This document shows, in pieces, positions 41,936 to 51,031 of a stretch of 64,000 bases of DNA. Each line of letters begins with the position of its first letter. The stretch's first letter is position 1. The stretch covers positions 310,001 to 374,000 of the forward strand of contig NZ_OBEA01000004.1 of NCBI RefSeq assembly GCF_900215355.1. Direction: 5' to 3'. Below the pieces are notes generated by a model. It saw nothing but the letters and a program-made list of their open reading frames with translations, searched no databases and had not been told where the DNA came from. The stretch is from Pseudooceanicola antarcticus. GTDB lineage: Bacteria > Pseudomonadota > Alphaproteobacteria > Rhodobacterales > Rhodobacteraceae. A program made the position numbers and the translations under genes.

Positions 41936-42480
41936 GGGCGTGCCTCCTGCCTGTCTCGATCCTCTCGCGCCTCATCGCGTTTCTTCTCCGACGGCGCTTC
42001 GGCCCGGTTAAGCCCGGCCAGTATTGGGCCGAAACTTCCTGGTGCCGGCTCGTGCCGCCCATTCTGAACCGGAGCGGTCCTCGGACCATCCGGCAAGTGC
42101 AAAACCCCTTGGGGTCTATCCATCTGGCACGAAGACGGAGGTCGTATCCGTCACATCTCCTGCCAGCGAAACTCTCGAAAGCCACTGCGGTCCTTCCGGG
42201 ACTGCGCATATGGCCGTTCCATGAACATAAGGTGCAGAGAGGGTACATGACAATGCAGAAAATCACACAACTGCTGCGCGAAGCAGCGTTTCGATGCGCT
42301 TTTGATCACACGGTCAAGGATCACCGGCCCTCAGCCCCTGTTCCGGGGCCCAGAAGAGGCCCTGAAATCAGGTCCCCCGCCCCGAGACGTTCGTTTGCCA
42401 CGCTCGCCAGGGCGGCCCCAGGAACTCCGGGGGAAGGAAGCTGAGCCCCCTTCCCCCCTCTCCATCACCAAACAGGGTGC
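41936..42480. other. Long rne leader / intergenic region
   Basis: 545 bp without a supported gene between dctD (ends 42481) and the rne leader ORF. It should contain the rne promoter and much of its 5' leader, which in enteric bacteria is long and self-regulated. A GC hairpin GGGGGAAG/CTTCCCCC at 42429-42457 follows dctD by 24 bp but has no T-run. I see no confident promoter. Confidence 0.5.
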
Positions 42481-43818
42481 TCAGCCGAGGTAGTCGGCCC
42501 GCTGCAGGCCGTACTTGGCCATCTTCTCGTTCAGCGTGCGGCGCGGCAGGCAGAGCTCTTCCATCACCGAGGCGATGGAGCCCTTGTGGCGCCGCATGGT
42601 GTTGTCGATCAGCATGCGCTCGAAGGCTTCCACGTATTCCTTCAGCGGCTTGCCCTCGGTGGTCATCACCGGCTGCATCTCCTCGTTCTCGCTCATCAGC
42701 AGCGAGGCGATGGTGCCCGAGCCCCGGCGCGATTGCAGCACGGCGCGTTCGGCGACATTGATCAGCTGGCGGACGTTGCCGGGCCAGGGCGCCTGCAGCA
42801 GCTGTGCGGCTTCCTGGGCGGTGACCTGCGGCGCGTCGCAGCCGTATTCATCGGCGAATTGCTCGCTGAGGCGGGTGAAGAGCGCCAGGATGTCCTCTCC
42901 GCGCTGGCGCAGCGGCGGCACGGTGATCCGCAGGGCGGCGAGCCGGTAGAAGAGATCGGGGCGCAGCACGTCCTCGCAGGTGCGATCCTGCTCCTGCAGA
43001 TTCGAGATCGCCACGATGCGGGTTTCGGCGGGCGTGCCCTGCTCGTTGATCGCCGAGAGCAGCCGGGCCTGAAGGCTTTCCGACAGCGCCTCGACATCTT
43101 CCAGCACCAGGGTGCCGCCACGGGCTTCCTCGATGGCCGGCAGCTGCACGTCCTCGGGCTGCATCGGGCCGAAAAGCCGCTTCGACAGCTGCTCTTCCTC
43201 AAGCGCGGCACAGGACAGCAGCACGAACTTCTTGCCGGCCCGCGCGCCGACCGCATGCAGCGCATGGGCCACCAGCGTCTTGCCGGTGCCGGTCTCGCCG
43301 TCGATCAGCACGTGACCGTCGGCCTGGCCCAGGTCCAGGATGTCCTCGCGCAGGCGCTCCATCACCGGCGAGGTGCCGATCAGCTTCTTCATCAGCTGGC
43401 CACCGTCCGAAAGCTCCTTGCGCAGCTGGCGGTTGTCCATGGTCAGGCGCCGCGCATTGGCGGCCTTCTTGGCCAGCTGGGTCATCTTGTCGGGGTTGAA
43501 GGGCTTTTCCAGGAAGTCGAAGGCACCAAGGCGCATGGCCTCCACCGCCATGGGCACATCGCCATGGCCGGTGATCATGATCACGGGCAGCGAGCTGTCG
43601 GTCCCCATGAGCTTCTTCAGGAAGGTCATCCCGTCCATCCCCGGCATCTTGATGTCGCTGATGACGATACCGGGATAGTCGGGTCCGAGCTTCTTCAATG
43701 CCTCTTCGGCACTGGGGAAGGTCTCGGTGTCATAGCCCGAGAGGGCCAGCCACTGGCTGATCGACTGACGCATGTCCTGCTCGTCGTCGACGATCGCGAT
43801 CTTCATGGCCTTCTGCAT
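42481..43818 (-). CDS. dctD: DctD-like response regulator with atypical AAA+ domain
   Basis: 445 aa. The receiver domain (residues 5-120) carries the phospho-acceptor Asp in VISDIKMPGMDG and Lys in FLEKPFNPD. The AAA+ domain (~145-370) has Walker A GETGTGKTLVAHAL, but where sigma-54 activators have GAFTGA it reads LFGPMQPEDVQLPAIEE, and Walker B is TLVLEDVEAL instead of LFLDE. A Fis-type HTH ends the protein (LCLPRRTLNEKMAKYGLQRA). The partner dctB is 20 bp upstream. It likely controls C4-dicarboxylate uptake, perhaps not through sigma-54. Confidence 0.9.
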   Translation of the reverse strand: MQKAMKIAIVDDEQDMRQSISQWLALSGYDTETFPSAEEALKKLGPDYPGIVISDIKMPGMDGMTFLKKLMGTDSSLPVIMITGHGDVPMAVEAMRLGAFDFLEKPFNPDKMTQLAKKAANARRLTMDNRQLRKELSDGGQLMKKLIGTSPVMERLREDILDLGQADGHVLIDGETGTGKTLVAHALHAVGARAGKKFVLLSCAALEEEQLSKRLFGPMQPEDVQLPAIEEARGGTLVLEDVEALSESLQARLLSAINEQGTPAETRIVAISNLQEQDRTCEDVLRPDLFYRLAALRITVPPLRQRGEDILALFTRLSEQFADEYGCDAPQVTAQEAAQLLQAPWPGNVRQLINVAERAVLQSRRGSGTIASLLMSENEEMQPVMTTEGKPLKEYVEAFERMLIDNTMRRHKGSIASVMEELCLPRRTLNEKMAKYGLQRADYLG

Positions 43819-43838
43819 GGTTTTTCTCCGCTCATGTT

Positions 43839-45593
43839 TTATTCGGCTGCCTCGATGTCCTCGGACAAGATAGGAAGCTGTACTTCAAAAACAGCCCCAC
43901 CCGCCTCTGCGTTCCGTGCCGTGAGCCTGCCGCCCAGATCCGCGATGATGCCAGAGGAGATCGCCAGCCCGAGCCCGGTGCCGTCACCGGGCTGCTTGGT
44001 GGTGTAGAAAGGTTCAAACAGCGCATCGAGATCCTGGATCCCCTCGCCGTTGTCGCGCACCGTCAGCATGGCCGTCTCGCCCGCCGACAGGATGATGTCG
44101 ATCTGCGCCTGGTCCACGTTGGCCGTGGCATCCAGGGCGTTCTTCAGCAGGTTGATCATCACCTGCTCGAGCCGCACCCGGTCGGCCATGACCAGCACCG
44201 GCTTTTCCGGCAGCGCCCGGGTGATGCGCACCCGGCGCTGGCGCAGCTGCGGCTCCATCATCGACAGGGACGAGGCCAGGGCCTCGGCCACGTCGACCTG
44301 GGTGAAGGCATCGCCGCCCGTGCGCGCATAGCTCTTCAGCTGCCGGGTGATGGCGCCCATGCGCCCGATCAGGTCGTCGATGCGGCTGAACGAGGCCAGC
44401 GCCTCGTCGGGGCGGGCCCGGCGCAGCAGAAGCTGCGCGCCCGCCAGGTAGGTCTTCATCGCCGCCAGGGGCTGGTTCAACTCATGGGCCACGGCGGCCG
44501 ACATCTCGCCCAGGGCGGCCAGCTTCTGGCTCTGGGCGATGGTCTGCTCGGCCACCTCCAGGTTCTTTTCCATCCGTTCACGCTCGGCGATTTCCCGCTG
44601 CAGGCGCTCGTTCAGCGCCCGCAGGTCCGCCGATTCCCGCTGGAAGAGCGCCAGGCGCAGCATGGTCTTGCGGCTGAGCACGTAGAAGGCCAGCGCCAGC
44701 AGCATGGCAAAGCCCATGATCTCGAGCGCCAGCACCCCGTTCACCCGCTCACGCACCGATTGGTAGGAGGTGTAGCTGACAACCTGCCAGCCGCGGAAGG
44801 GAATGCGAGAGGCGACACGCATCACCGCCTCGCCCTCCAGGTAGCCATCCACGTCGGTGGTCCAGTCGGTGGTGGCAAAGAGCGCCCGCTCTATGGCCGA
44901 GGCCGGCGTTTCGCGCGCCACGGCCTCTTCCTCGGTCAGCCCGCGCCACAGCGGTTCCGTCGACAGGATCACCCGGCCCTCGCTGTCCTTCACCGCCAGT
45001 GCATCCGAGATGCCGGCCCAGGAGCGTTCGAACTTGGCCAGGTCGGCCTCGACCATGATCACACCGATCATCTGGCCCTGGTACTCGATCCGGCGCGAAT
45101 AATAGAAGGAATAGCCGCTGCTCTCGCGCGGGATGGTGCTGAAGACGGTGCCATTGGCGCGCTGCGCCTCGACGAAGTAGCGGCTCTGGCGGTGGTTCTC
45201 GCCAAGCCGGGTGCGGTCGGTGGCGGCCACGATGCGCCCGTCCTCGTCCAGCAGCACGAGGCTTGCGGCGCTGATTTCGTCGAGGAAGGACATCAACCGC
45301 TGGGTCGAGCTCGAGTAATCGCCGGAGTTGAGCGCCCCGATGAGCTCCTGGTCGCGGGCCAGCAGCTGCGGCACGATGGAATTCAGCTGCAATTCGCTGA
45401 CGATGTTGGCCCCGAAAAGCGCCAGCCTCAGCTCGGCCCGCGTGCGGGTCGGCTCGGTGTAGCGGCTCATCAGCATGACGTTGGTCACCGCCATGATGGC
45501 CACCACCACGACGAGAAAGAGCGCCAGCGCGATGCGCGCACGCCAGGAGATGGTGCGGCCAGGCAGGCCGCCGGGGGCGGAAGTTGCATCCAT
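43839..45593 (-). CDS. dctB: DctB-like sensor histidine kinase
   Basis: 584 aa. TM helix at ~22-42, a periplasmic double-PAS (Cache) sensor ~45-290, and a second TM at ~300-320. A coiled coil (LNERLQREIAERERMEKNLE) leads into the kinase: H-box VAHELNQPLAAMKTY, N-box MINLLKNALDA, G1 DNGEGI and G2 TKQPGDGTGLGLAIS. The Cache plus coiled-coil layout is that of DctB, which senses succinate, fumarate and malate and phosphorylates DctD. Dicarboxylate transporter genes dctPQM are not in the window. Confidence 0.93.
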   Translation of the reverse strand: MDATSAPGGLPGRTISWRARIALALFLVVVVAIMAVTNVMLMSRYTEPTRTRAELRLALFGANIVSELQLNSIVPQLLARDQELIGALNSGDYSSSTQRLMSFLDEISAASLVLLDEDGRIVAATDRTRLGENHRQSRYFVEAQRANGTVFSTIPRESSGYSFYYSRRIEYQGQMIGVIMVEADLAKFERSWAGISDALAVKDSEGRVILSTEPLWRGLTEEEAVARETPASAIERALFATTDWTTDVDGYLEGEAVMRVASRIPFRGWQVVSYTSYQSVRERVNGVLALEIMGFAMLLALAFYVLSRKTMLRLALFQRESADLRALNERLQREIAERERMEKNLEVAEQTIAQSQKLAALGEMSAAVAHELNQPLAAMKTYLAGAQLLLRRARPDEALASFSRIDDLIGRMGAITRQLKSYARTGGDAFTQVDVAEALASSLSMMEPQLRQRRVRITRALPEKPVLVMADRVRLEQVMINLLKNALDATANVDQAQIDIILSAGETAMLTVRDNGEGIQDLDALFEPFYTTKQPGDGTGLGLAISSGIIADLGGRLTARNAEAGGAVFEVQLPILSEDIEAAE

Positions 45594-45959
45594 TGCGGCA
45601 AATTACACCGGCGGCAGGGGGGCGCTCAAGGCGGCTCCGCATGGTGACAGGCGGCAAAGCGCCGATCTGCCGGGTCCGGGGCAGAGCCGAGCGCCCCGTG
45701 AGCCGGCGGAGGTGATGCGCCGCACCGTCCGGAGGCCTCCGGCGGGAGTATTTCAGGCCTGGTGATGCAGCGGGTCAGAGCCCTTCCGGGCCCCCTACTT
45801 TCGCAAGGGGAGCGTGGCACGCTCTTCACGGAGAAGGAGGCCGCCTGTCCTTGCGGCCCTGGTCTCATCACCAGGCTGAAAGTACTCCGGGGGAGTCCGC
45901 GTCAGCGGACGGGGGCAGCGCCCCCTGCCCGGCCCGTCACGGGTTCAGGCGTCAGGACC
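45594..45959. repeat. Intergenic region with two inverted intergenic-repeat copies
   Basis: 366 bp without a gene. It contains GGCGGGAGTATTTCAGGCC plus TGGTGATG (45741-45767) and the inverse form TCACCAGGCTGAAAGTACTC plus CGGGGG (45868-45894), then the hairpin GTCCGC-GTCA-GCGGAC and a GGGGGCAGCGCCCCC stem. They are at the 3' end of purQ and should end its transcript. The dctB promoter must also lie here. Confidence 0.75.
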
Positions 45960-46628
45960 TCAGGCCTCGACCAGGGCGTCCATGATGCCCTGGAACACGC
46001 CCGCGCCATCGACACCGCCATGGCCTGCATCGGCGGCGCGCTCGGGGTGGGGCATCATGCCCAGCACCCGGCGGTTGGCCGAGAGCACGCCGGCGATATC
46101 GCCGGCCGAGCCATTGGGGTTGTCCTCGTAGGTGAAGGCCACCCGATCCTCACCGCGCAGTTCGGCCAGAAGCTCCGCATCCGCCTGGTAGTTGCCGTCG
46201 TGGTGGGCAATCGGGATATGGGCCACAGTGCCGGCGTTGTAGGCGCGGGTGAAGATGCTGTCAGAGGTCTGCACCTTCAGCGGCACCGTCTTGCAGATGT
46301 ACTTCAGGTTGGCATTGCGCAGCAGGGCGCCGGGCAGGATGCGGGTCTCGGTCAGCACCTGGAAGCCGTTGCAGACGCCGATGGCATAGCCACCGCGCTC
46401 GACATGGGTTTTCAGCGAGGCGCAGATCGGGCTGTTCGCCGCGATGGCGCCGCAGCGCAGGTAGTCGCCATAGGAGAAACCGCCCGGCACACCGACGATA
46501 TCCACCCCCTCTGGCAGCTCCGCTTCCTTGTGCCAGACCATCGAGACCTCGGCGCCGGCCTTCTCGAAGGCCACTTGCAGGTCACGGTCGCAATTCGAAC
46601 CGGGGAAGACGAGGACGGCGGCTTTCAT
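45960..46628 (-). CDS. purQ: Phosphoribosylformylglycinamidine synthase, glutaminase subunit PurQ
   Basis: 222 aa class I glutamine amidotransferase. The nucleophile Cys is in [16 protein letters not shown], the catalytic His/Glu in [10 protein letters not shown], and the oxyanion strand is [14 protein letters not shown]. It supplies ammonia to PurL with PurS. Although normally next to purS, here it is separated by a gene on the opposite strand and a terminator, so it must have its own promoter. Confidence 0.97.
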   Translation of the reverse strand: MKAAVLVFPGSNCDRDLQVAFEKAGAEVSMVWHKEAELPEGVDIVGVPGGFSYGDYLRCGAIAANSPICASLKTHVERGGYAIGVCNGFQVLTETRILPGALLRNANLKYICKTVPLKVQTSDSIFTRAYNAGTVAHIPIAHHDGNYQADAELLAELRGEDRVAFTYEDNPNGSAGDIAGVLSANRRVLGMMPHPERAADAGHGGVDGAGVFQGIMDALVEA

Positions 46629-46771
46629 GGCAGGCTCCGTGGCGCGGGATGGGATCTGATCAGGCTCTTACGCGCAAGGTGCTGGCGGATCAAGCCTGCG
46701 CCGCCGAGAGAAAGCTCGCCCGTGCCGGCGCGATATGCTAGCCCCGGCCCTGCAAGGGACGGAGAGCGCGC

Positions 46772-47236
46772 ATGCCACACCCCACAGCCCACGAACCAGC
46801 CACGGGGTCCTGTCGCTGCGGCGCCCTGCAGATGCAGATCACCGCGCCACCCTTCATGACCGCCGCCTGCCATTGCGACGGTTGCCGAAAGATGTCCTCC
46901 AGCGCCTTCTCGCTTACCATGATGGTCATGCGCGATGCCTTCAAGGTCACCGCTGGCGCGCCGGTCGAGGCCGGGCGCGGCGACAGCGATATGCTGACCC
47001 ACTACGCCTGCCCGCAGTGCCACAGCTGGTGCTACACGGATGTCGCCGGGATGGATTTCGTCAACCTGCGCCCGGCGCTCTTCGACGCGCCCGCCTGGAC
47101 AGAGCCCTTCATCGAGACCCAGCGGGCCGAGGCCCTGCCCTGGGTGCCCGAGCTGGCACCGCATGCCTTCGACCGTTTCCCGGACCCCGCAGCCTTCCCC
47201 GAGCTGATCGCCGCCTTCGCCCGCGCCCGCCCCTGA
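46772..47236 (+). CDS. GFA/CENP-V-family zinc protein (154 aa)
   Basis: Cys pattern of the glutathione-dependent formaldehyde-activating enzyme fold: GSCRCGALQMQI, then AACHCDGCRKMSSS and later HYACPQCHSWCYTD, which together bind two zinc ions. The C-terminal part is longer than in minimal Gfa. Many family members are not formaldehyde enzymes, so the substrate is left open. It lies on the plus strand between purS and purQ, which read the other way. Confidence 0.88.
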   Translation: MPHPTAHEPATGSCRCGALQMQITAPPFMTAACHCDGCRKMSSSAFSLTMMVMRDAFKVTAGAPVEAGRGDSDMLTHYACPQCHSWCYTDVAGMDFVNLRPALFDAPAWTEPFIETQRAEALPWVPELAPHAFDRFPDPAAFPELIAAFARARP

Positions 47237-47311
47237 CGGGCTCGCGCCGGGCAGACCTGTCCCGGCAGGAGCCCGGACCAAGCCTGCCGTGCTTTCGGCA
47301 GTGCCGGACGA

Positions 47312-47347
47312 AAAAGTCCCGCCGGCGGGACGCGCGGCGGGACTTTT
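47312..47347 (-). terminator. Bidirectional terminator between GFA gene and purS
   Basis: A 12-bp perfect stem AAAAGTCCCGCC / GGCGGGACTTTT with a 12-nt loop. Leftwards it is followed by a run of five T residues, closing the purC-purS transcript. Rightwards it can also serve the GFA gene. Confidence 0.85.
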
Positions 47348-47375
47348 CAGAACTTGCGAAGCGGATGACGCCTGA

Positions 47376-47609
47376 TCAGGCGTTCATCTCGATCGAGTAG
47401 CTTTCGATCACCGTATTGGCGAGAAGCTTCTCGCACATCTCGGTCACCGTCGCCTCGGAGGTGCCATCGGCCAGATCCAGCTCGATCACCTTGCCCTGGC
47501 GGACGCCTTCGACACCGTCGAAACCAAGGCCGCCAAGCGCATGGCGGACCGCCTCGCCCTGGGGGTCGAGAACGCCGGTTTTCAGCATGACATGGACACG
47601 GGCTTTCAT
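47376..47609 (-). CDS. purS: PurS, FGAM synthase small subunit
   Basis: 77-aa alpha/beta protein starting MKARVHVMLKTGVLDPQGEA, which matches the PurS family along its length (VRQGKVIELDL). It bridges PurQ and PurL in the FGAM synthase complex. The start is 14 bp after the purC stop, so both genes form a unit, and a strong terminator follows. Confidence 0.96.
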   Translation of the reverse strand: MKARVHVMLKTGVLDPQGEAVRHALGGLGFDGVEGVRQGKVIELDLADGTSEATVTEMCEKLLANTVIESYSIEMNA

Positions 47610-47623
47610 CGCGCCTGGCTCCT

Positions 47624-48382
47624 TCAGTTGATCAGTGTGGGCTTGGTGGTGCCGGCAGAGCGCGGCAGGACGCCAAGACGCTGGGCCACTTCCGTGTAGG
47701 CATCGGTGAGCGAGCCCAGGTCGCGGCGGAACACGTCCTTGTCCAGGTGCTTGCCGCTCTCGATATCCCAGAGGCGGCAGCTGTCGGGGCTGATCTCGTC
47801 GGCCACCACGAGGCGCTGGAAATCGCCCTCGTAGACCCGGCCGATCTCGATCTTGAAGTCGACCAGCTTGATGCCGACCGCCATCATGACACCCGAGAGG
47901 AAGTCGTTCACGCGCAGCGCCAGGTGGACGATATCGTCCATGTCCTGCTGGCTGGCCCAGCCGAAGGCGGCAATGTGCTCTTCGGTGACCAGCGGGTCGC
48001 CGAGGTCATCGTTCTTCAGGCAGTACTCGACGATCGGGCGCGGCAGCTGGGTGCCCTCCTCGATGCCGAGACGCTTGGACATGGAGCCCGCAGCCACGTT
48101 GCGCACGATGACTTCCAGCGGGATGATCTCGCAGGAGCGGCAGAGCTGCTCGCGCATGTTCAGCCGACGCAGGAAGTGGGTCGGCACGCCGATGTTGTTC
48201 AGCCCGGTCATGAAGAATTCGCTCAGGCGGTTGTTGAGAACCCCCTTGCCCTCGATCACGTCCTTTTTCTGGGCGTTGAACGCGGTGGCGTCATCCTTGA
48301 AATACTGAACGATGGTCCCCGGCTCGGGGCCTTCATATAGAATCTTGGCCTTGCCTTCGTAGATTTTCTTGCGTCGCGCCAT
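47624..48382 (-). CDS. purC: SAICAR synthetase
   Basis: 252 aa starting [23 protein letters not shown]/substrate motifs: [31 protein letters not shown], and [10 protein letters not shown] with catalytic-metal residues near [15 protein letters not shown]. It converts CAIR and aspartate to SAICAR in purine synthesis. It leads the purC-purS unit and is divergent from the ATPase-inhibitor gene across ~225 bp. Confidence 0.97.
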   Translation of the reverse strand: MARRKKIYEGKAKILYEGPEPGTIVQYFKDDATAFNAQKKDVIEGKGVLNNRLSEFFMTGLNNIGVPTHFLRRLNMREQLCRSCEIIPLEVIVRNVAAGSMSKRLGIEEGTQLPRPIVEYCLKNDDLGDPLVTEEHIAAFGWASQQDMDDIVHLALRVNDFLSGVMMAVGIKLVDFKIEIGRVYEGDFQRLVVADEISPDSCRLWDIESGKHLDKDVFRRDLGSLTDAYTEVAQRLGVLPRSAGTTKPTLIN

Positions 48383-48607
48383 GGGCACTGGCCTTTCATG
48401 CGGGAAATCGGGACTCGGCCCCGTATCCGGCCCTCTTAGTCGAAGCCCGGGCGCGGGGCAAGCAGCGGGCAGTCGCAACGGCTGCGCCCTGTCGCGGAAA
48501 CGTCATAGGGCGTGGGGCATTCCCGCTTCACGCAGGGTCAGGCTGGCAGTATCCTGAACCCGCAGCCGCTATCCCGCTGCCGTCACTGTGAAGAGGAGGA
48601 CGCCTGT

Positions 48608-48919
48608 ATGTCCAGTCTGAAAGACCGTGAAGCCGCCTTTGAAGCCAAGTTTGCCCATGACAGCGAGATGCTGTTCCGCGCCGAGGCGCGATGCAACCGG
48701 GCGCTCGGGCAATGGGCGGCCGGCCTCCTGGAACTCGATGGCGAGGCCGCCGAGGCCTATGCCACCTCGCTGGTAAAGGCCGATCTGAGCGAGCCGGGCC
48801 ATGAGGATGTCATCGGCAAGCTGGTCGAGGATCTCTCGGGGCGAGCCGACGAGGCCGACATACGCGCCCGGCATGCCCGCGCCCTGGCCGAGGCCAAGGC
48901 CGCGCTCGCCGACACCTGA
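48608..48919 (+). CDS. F1-ATPase inhibitor, zeta subunit (DUF1476)
   Basis: 103-aa helical protein starting MSSLKDREAAFEAKFAHDSE. The family signature DRE-x-AFE-x-KFAHD is intact, followed by RRN-like ARCNRALGQWAAGLL. In Paracoccus and other alphaproteobacteria the zeta subunit inserts into F1 and blocks ATP hydrolysis. GAGGAGG lies just before the ATG. Position beside purC is frequent in Rhodobacteraceae. Confidence 0.93.
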   Translation: MSSLKDREAAFEAKFAHDSEMLFRAEARCNRALGQWAAGLLELDGEAAEAYATSLVKADLSEPGHEDVIGKLVEDLSGRADEADIRARHARALAEAKAALADT

Positions 48920-48928
48920 GACACGGTA

Positions 48929-48957
48929 ACCGGGCCCCGCCACAGGGGCCCGGTTTT
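48929..48957 (+). terminator. Rho-independent terminator of the zeta gene
   Basis: A 10-bp perfect stem, ACCGGGCCCC and GGGGCCCGGT, with loop GCCACA and TTTT inside and after the right arm, 10 bp beyond the stop codon. Confidence 0.85.
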
Positions 48958-49097
48958 CGCACCCCCCTCGTCGCATCCGTCGCATCCGGCCCATGGCCGG
49001 CCGATAGAATGCAGCGCATCCAGCTGGTCCCGCGTTAAGGGGCTGGCAAGAAAGCTTGCCTACCTCCTGTTCCCCGATGGGGAGCAAGGGGAAGGTG

Positions 49098-50993
49098 ATG
49101 ACGCAGGTTCTGCAAGTCCCGCAGCGCGGATACCGGCGCGGGCTGCGCTACGTGGCCCCTCTGGTGGTGGGCATCGCCTGCCTCTGGCTGCTGCGCAACA
49201 GGCTGGGCGGGCTTGATCCGCAACAGATCTCCCAGGCGCTGAGCGAGGTGCGGGCCGCGCAATGGCTGCTGGCCGGGCTGGCCACGGCGCTCTCGTTCTG
49301 GGCGCTCGGACGCTACGACGGGGTGATCCATCGCCACCTGCGCACCGCCATCCCGGACCGCGAGGCGCAGCTTTCGGGGATCTCGGCCATCGCGCTGGCG
49401 CAGCTTCTGGGCCTCGGCGTGGTCACCGGCACCCTGGCGCGCTGGCGTCTGCTGCCCCGGCTGGGCCCGCTGCGCGCGGCGCAGGTGACGGCGGCGGTCT
49501 CGGCCTCCTTCCTGGTGGCCTGGGCGCTGGTCACCGCCGCCGCCTGTCTTCTTCTCGCGCCGCAGCTGCTGCCGCAGTGGCTGGCGCTCATGGCGCTGGC
49601 GATCTTCCTCACCCTGCCGGCCATCGCCCTCTTCGTGCCCGAGCTCAAGGTGGCGCGGCTGCGCTTCCGCTTCCCCTCGCTGCAGGCCATGACCGCCATC
49701 ACCGTCTTCGCCGCCATCGACACCTGCGCCGCCGCTGCCGCGCTCTGGGTGCTGCTGCCCGAGGCGCCGGGCTTCGCCAGCTACCTGCCGGTCTTCCTGC
49801 TGGCGCTCGGCGCCGGGCTCTTTGCCGGCACCCCCGGCGGCATCGGCCCCTTCGAGCTCTCGCTGCTGGCCCTGCTGCCCGAGCTCGCGGAAGAAGAGCT
49901 GATCGCGGCCATCCTCGCCTTCCGACTGGTCTACTACCTGATCCCCGGCGCCCTGGCCGCCGCCCATGTCTTTCGCCCGCGCCCGGCACAGGACCCGGCG
50001 AACCGCGCCCAGGTGCCGCGACAGGTGCCCGACCTGCTGCTGGAGCACGCCCCGCGCGCCGAAAGCGGCGTGGCGCGGCAGAACGGCGCGCGGCTTCTGG
50101 GCTCGGCCAGCGCGGGCGGGCTCTGCGTCGATACCCCCCAGACCCTGACCCTGCTCTTCGACCCGCTGGCGGGGTCGCTGGCGCCGCTGCTGCCCCGGCT
50201 GGTCCAGGCGGCGCGCGGCTCGAACCGGATGCCGATCGTCTACAAGTGCTCGGCCCGCCAGGCGGTCGAGGCGCGCCGGGCGGGCTGGCATCTGCTGCAT
50301 GTGGCCGACGAGGCGCTCATCGACCCCGGTGCCTTTTCGCTGGAGGGGCCGCGCCATCGCCAGTTGCGTCGCAAGCTGCGCCAGGCCGCCAAGGCCGGGA
50401 TCGAGGTGACCCGCGCGACCGAGCTTCCCTTCCCCGAGATGGCCCGCCTCGACGCCGAGTGGAAACGCACCCATGGCCGGGCACGCGGCCTCTCGACCGG
50501 GCGCTATGCCCCCTCCTACGTGCAGGCGCAGCGGGTCTACGGGGCGCGGCAGCACGGCCACCTGGTTGCCTTCGTCACCTTCCATCAGAACCACAACCAG
50601 CTCTGCCTCGACCTGATGCGCCACGGAGGGGATCTGCCGGATGGCACCATGCATGCGCTGATCTGCGCCGCGCTCGAGGATGCCCGCCGCTTGCGGCTGC
50701 CGCTCTCGCTGGCCGCCATGCCCGCGGCCAGGGAGGAAGAGCCCCCGCTCTCGGCCCGGCTGCGCCGCCTCGTGGCGCAGCGCTCCGGCGGCGCCGGTCT
50801 GACCCGCTTCAAGGAAAGCTTCGCACCGCGCCGCCAGCGCCTCTACATGGCCGCGCCGGGCCGCCTGTCCCTTGTGCTGGGCGCGCTTGATCTGGCGCTT
50901 GCCATGCGCCGGCCCGCGATCACCGCCGATGATCCCCTTTCCTCGGCTGCCCCCCTTGCGTATGGAGGGAGGGATTCACCCCGGCCCCGCTAG
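49098..50993 (+). CDS. MprF-like protein with short flippase domain (631 aa)
   Basis: Starts MTQVLQVPQRGYRRGLRYVA behind GGGGAAGG. Residues ~15-300 hold about eight TM helices of the flippase type (AGLFAGTPGGIGPFELSLLA). Residues ~330-600 form a DUF2156 acyl-CoA-N-acyltransferase-like synthase domain (RQLRRKLRQAAKAGIEVTRA, DLMRHGGDLPDGTMHALICA). Full MprF of firmicutes is ~840 aa, so this is a shorter form with fewer TM segments. It may aminoacylate phosphatidylglycerol, using Lys- or Ala-tRNA, but the substrate is not readable here. Confidence 0.85.
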   Translation: MTQVLQVPQRGYRRGLRYVAPLVVGIACLWLLRNRLGGLDPQQISQALSEVRAAQWLLAGLATALSFWALGRYDGVIHRHLRTAIPDREAQLSGISAIALAQLLGLGVVTGTLARWRLLPRLGPLRAAQVTAAVSASFLVAWALVTAAACLLLAPQLLPQWLALMALAIFLTLPAIALFVPELKVARLRFRFPSLQAMTAITVFAAIDTCAAAAALWVLLPEAPGFASYLPVFLLALGAGLFAGTPGGIGPFELSLLALLPELAEEELIAAILAFRLVYYLIPGALAAAHVFRPRPAQDPANRAQVPRQVPDLLLEHAPRAESGVARQNGARLLGSASAGGLCVDTPQTLTLLFDPLAGSLAPLLPRLVQAARGSNRMPIVYKCSARQAVEARRAGWHLLHVADEALIDPGAFSLEGPRHRQLRRKLRQAAKAGIEVTRATELPFPEMARLDAEWKRTHGRARGLSTGRYAPSYVQAQRVYGARQHGHLVAFVTFHQNHNQLCLDLMRHGGDLPDGTMHALICAALEDARRLRLPLSLAAMPAAREEEPPLSARLRRLVAQRSGGAGLTRFKESFAPRRQRLYMAAPGRLSLVLGALDLALAMRRPAITADDPLSSAAPLAYGGRDSPRPR

Positions 50994-51031
50994 GGTCCGC
51001 TGCCGCACAAGCGCCATCAAGGAGAGCCGCG

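Noticed and set aside
41667-42266. A 199-codon minus-strand frame across the rne start and leader
   Set aside because: It overlaps the proven N-terminus of RNase E in another frame and has no family resemblance.
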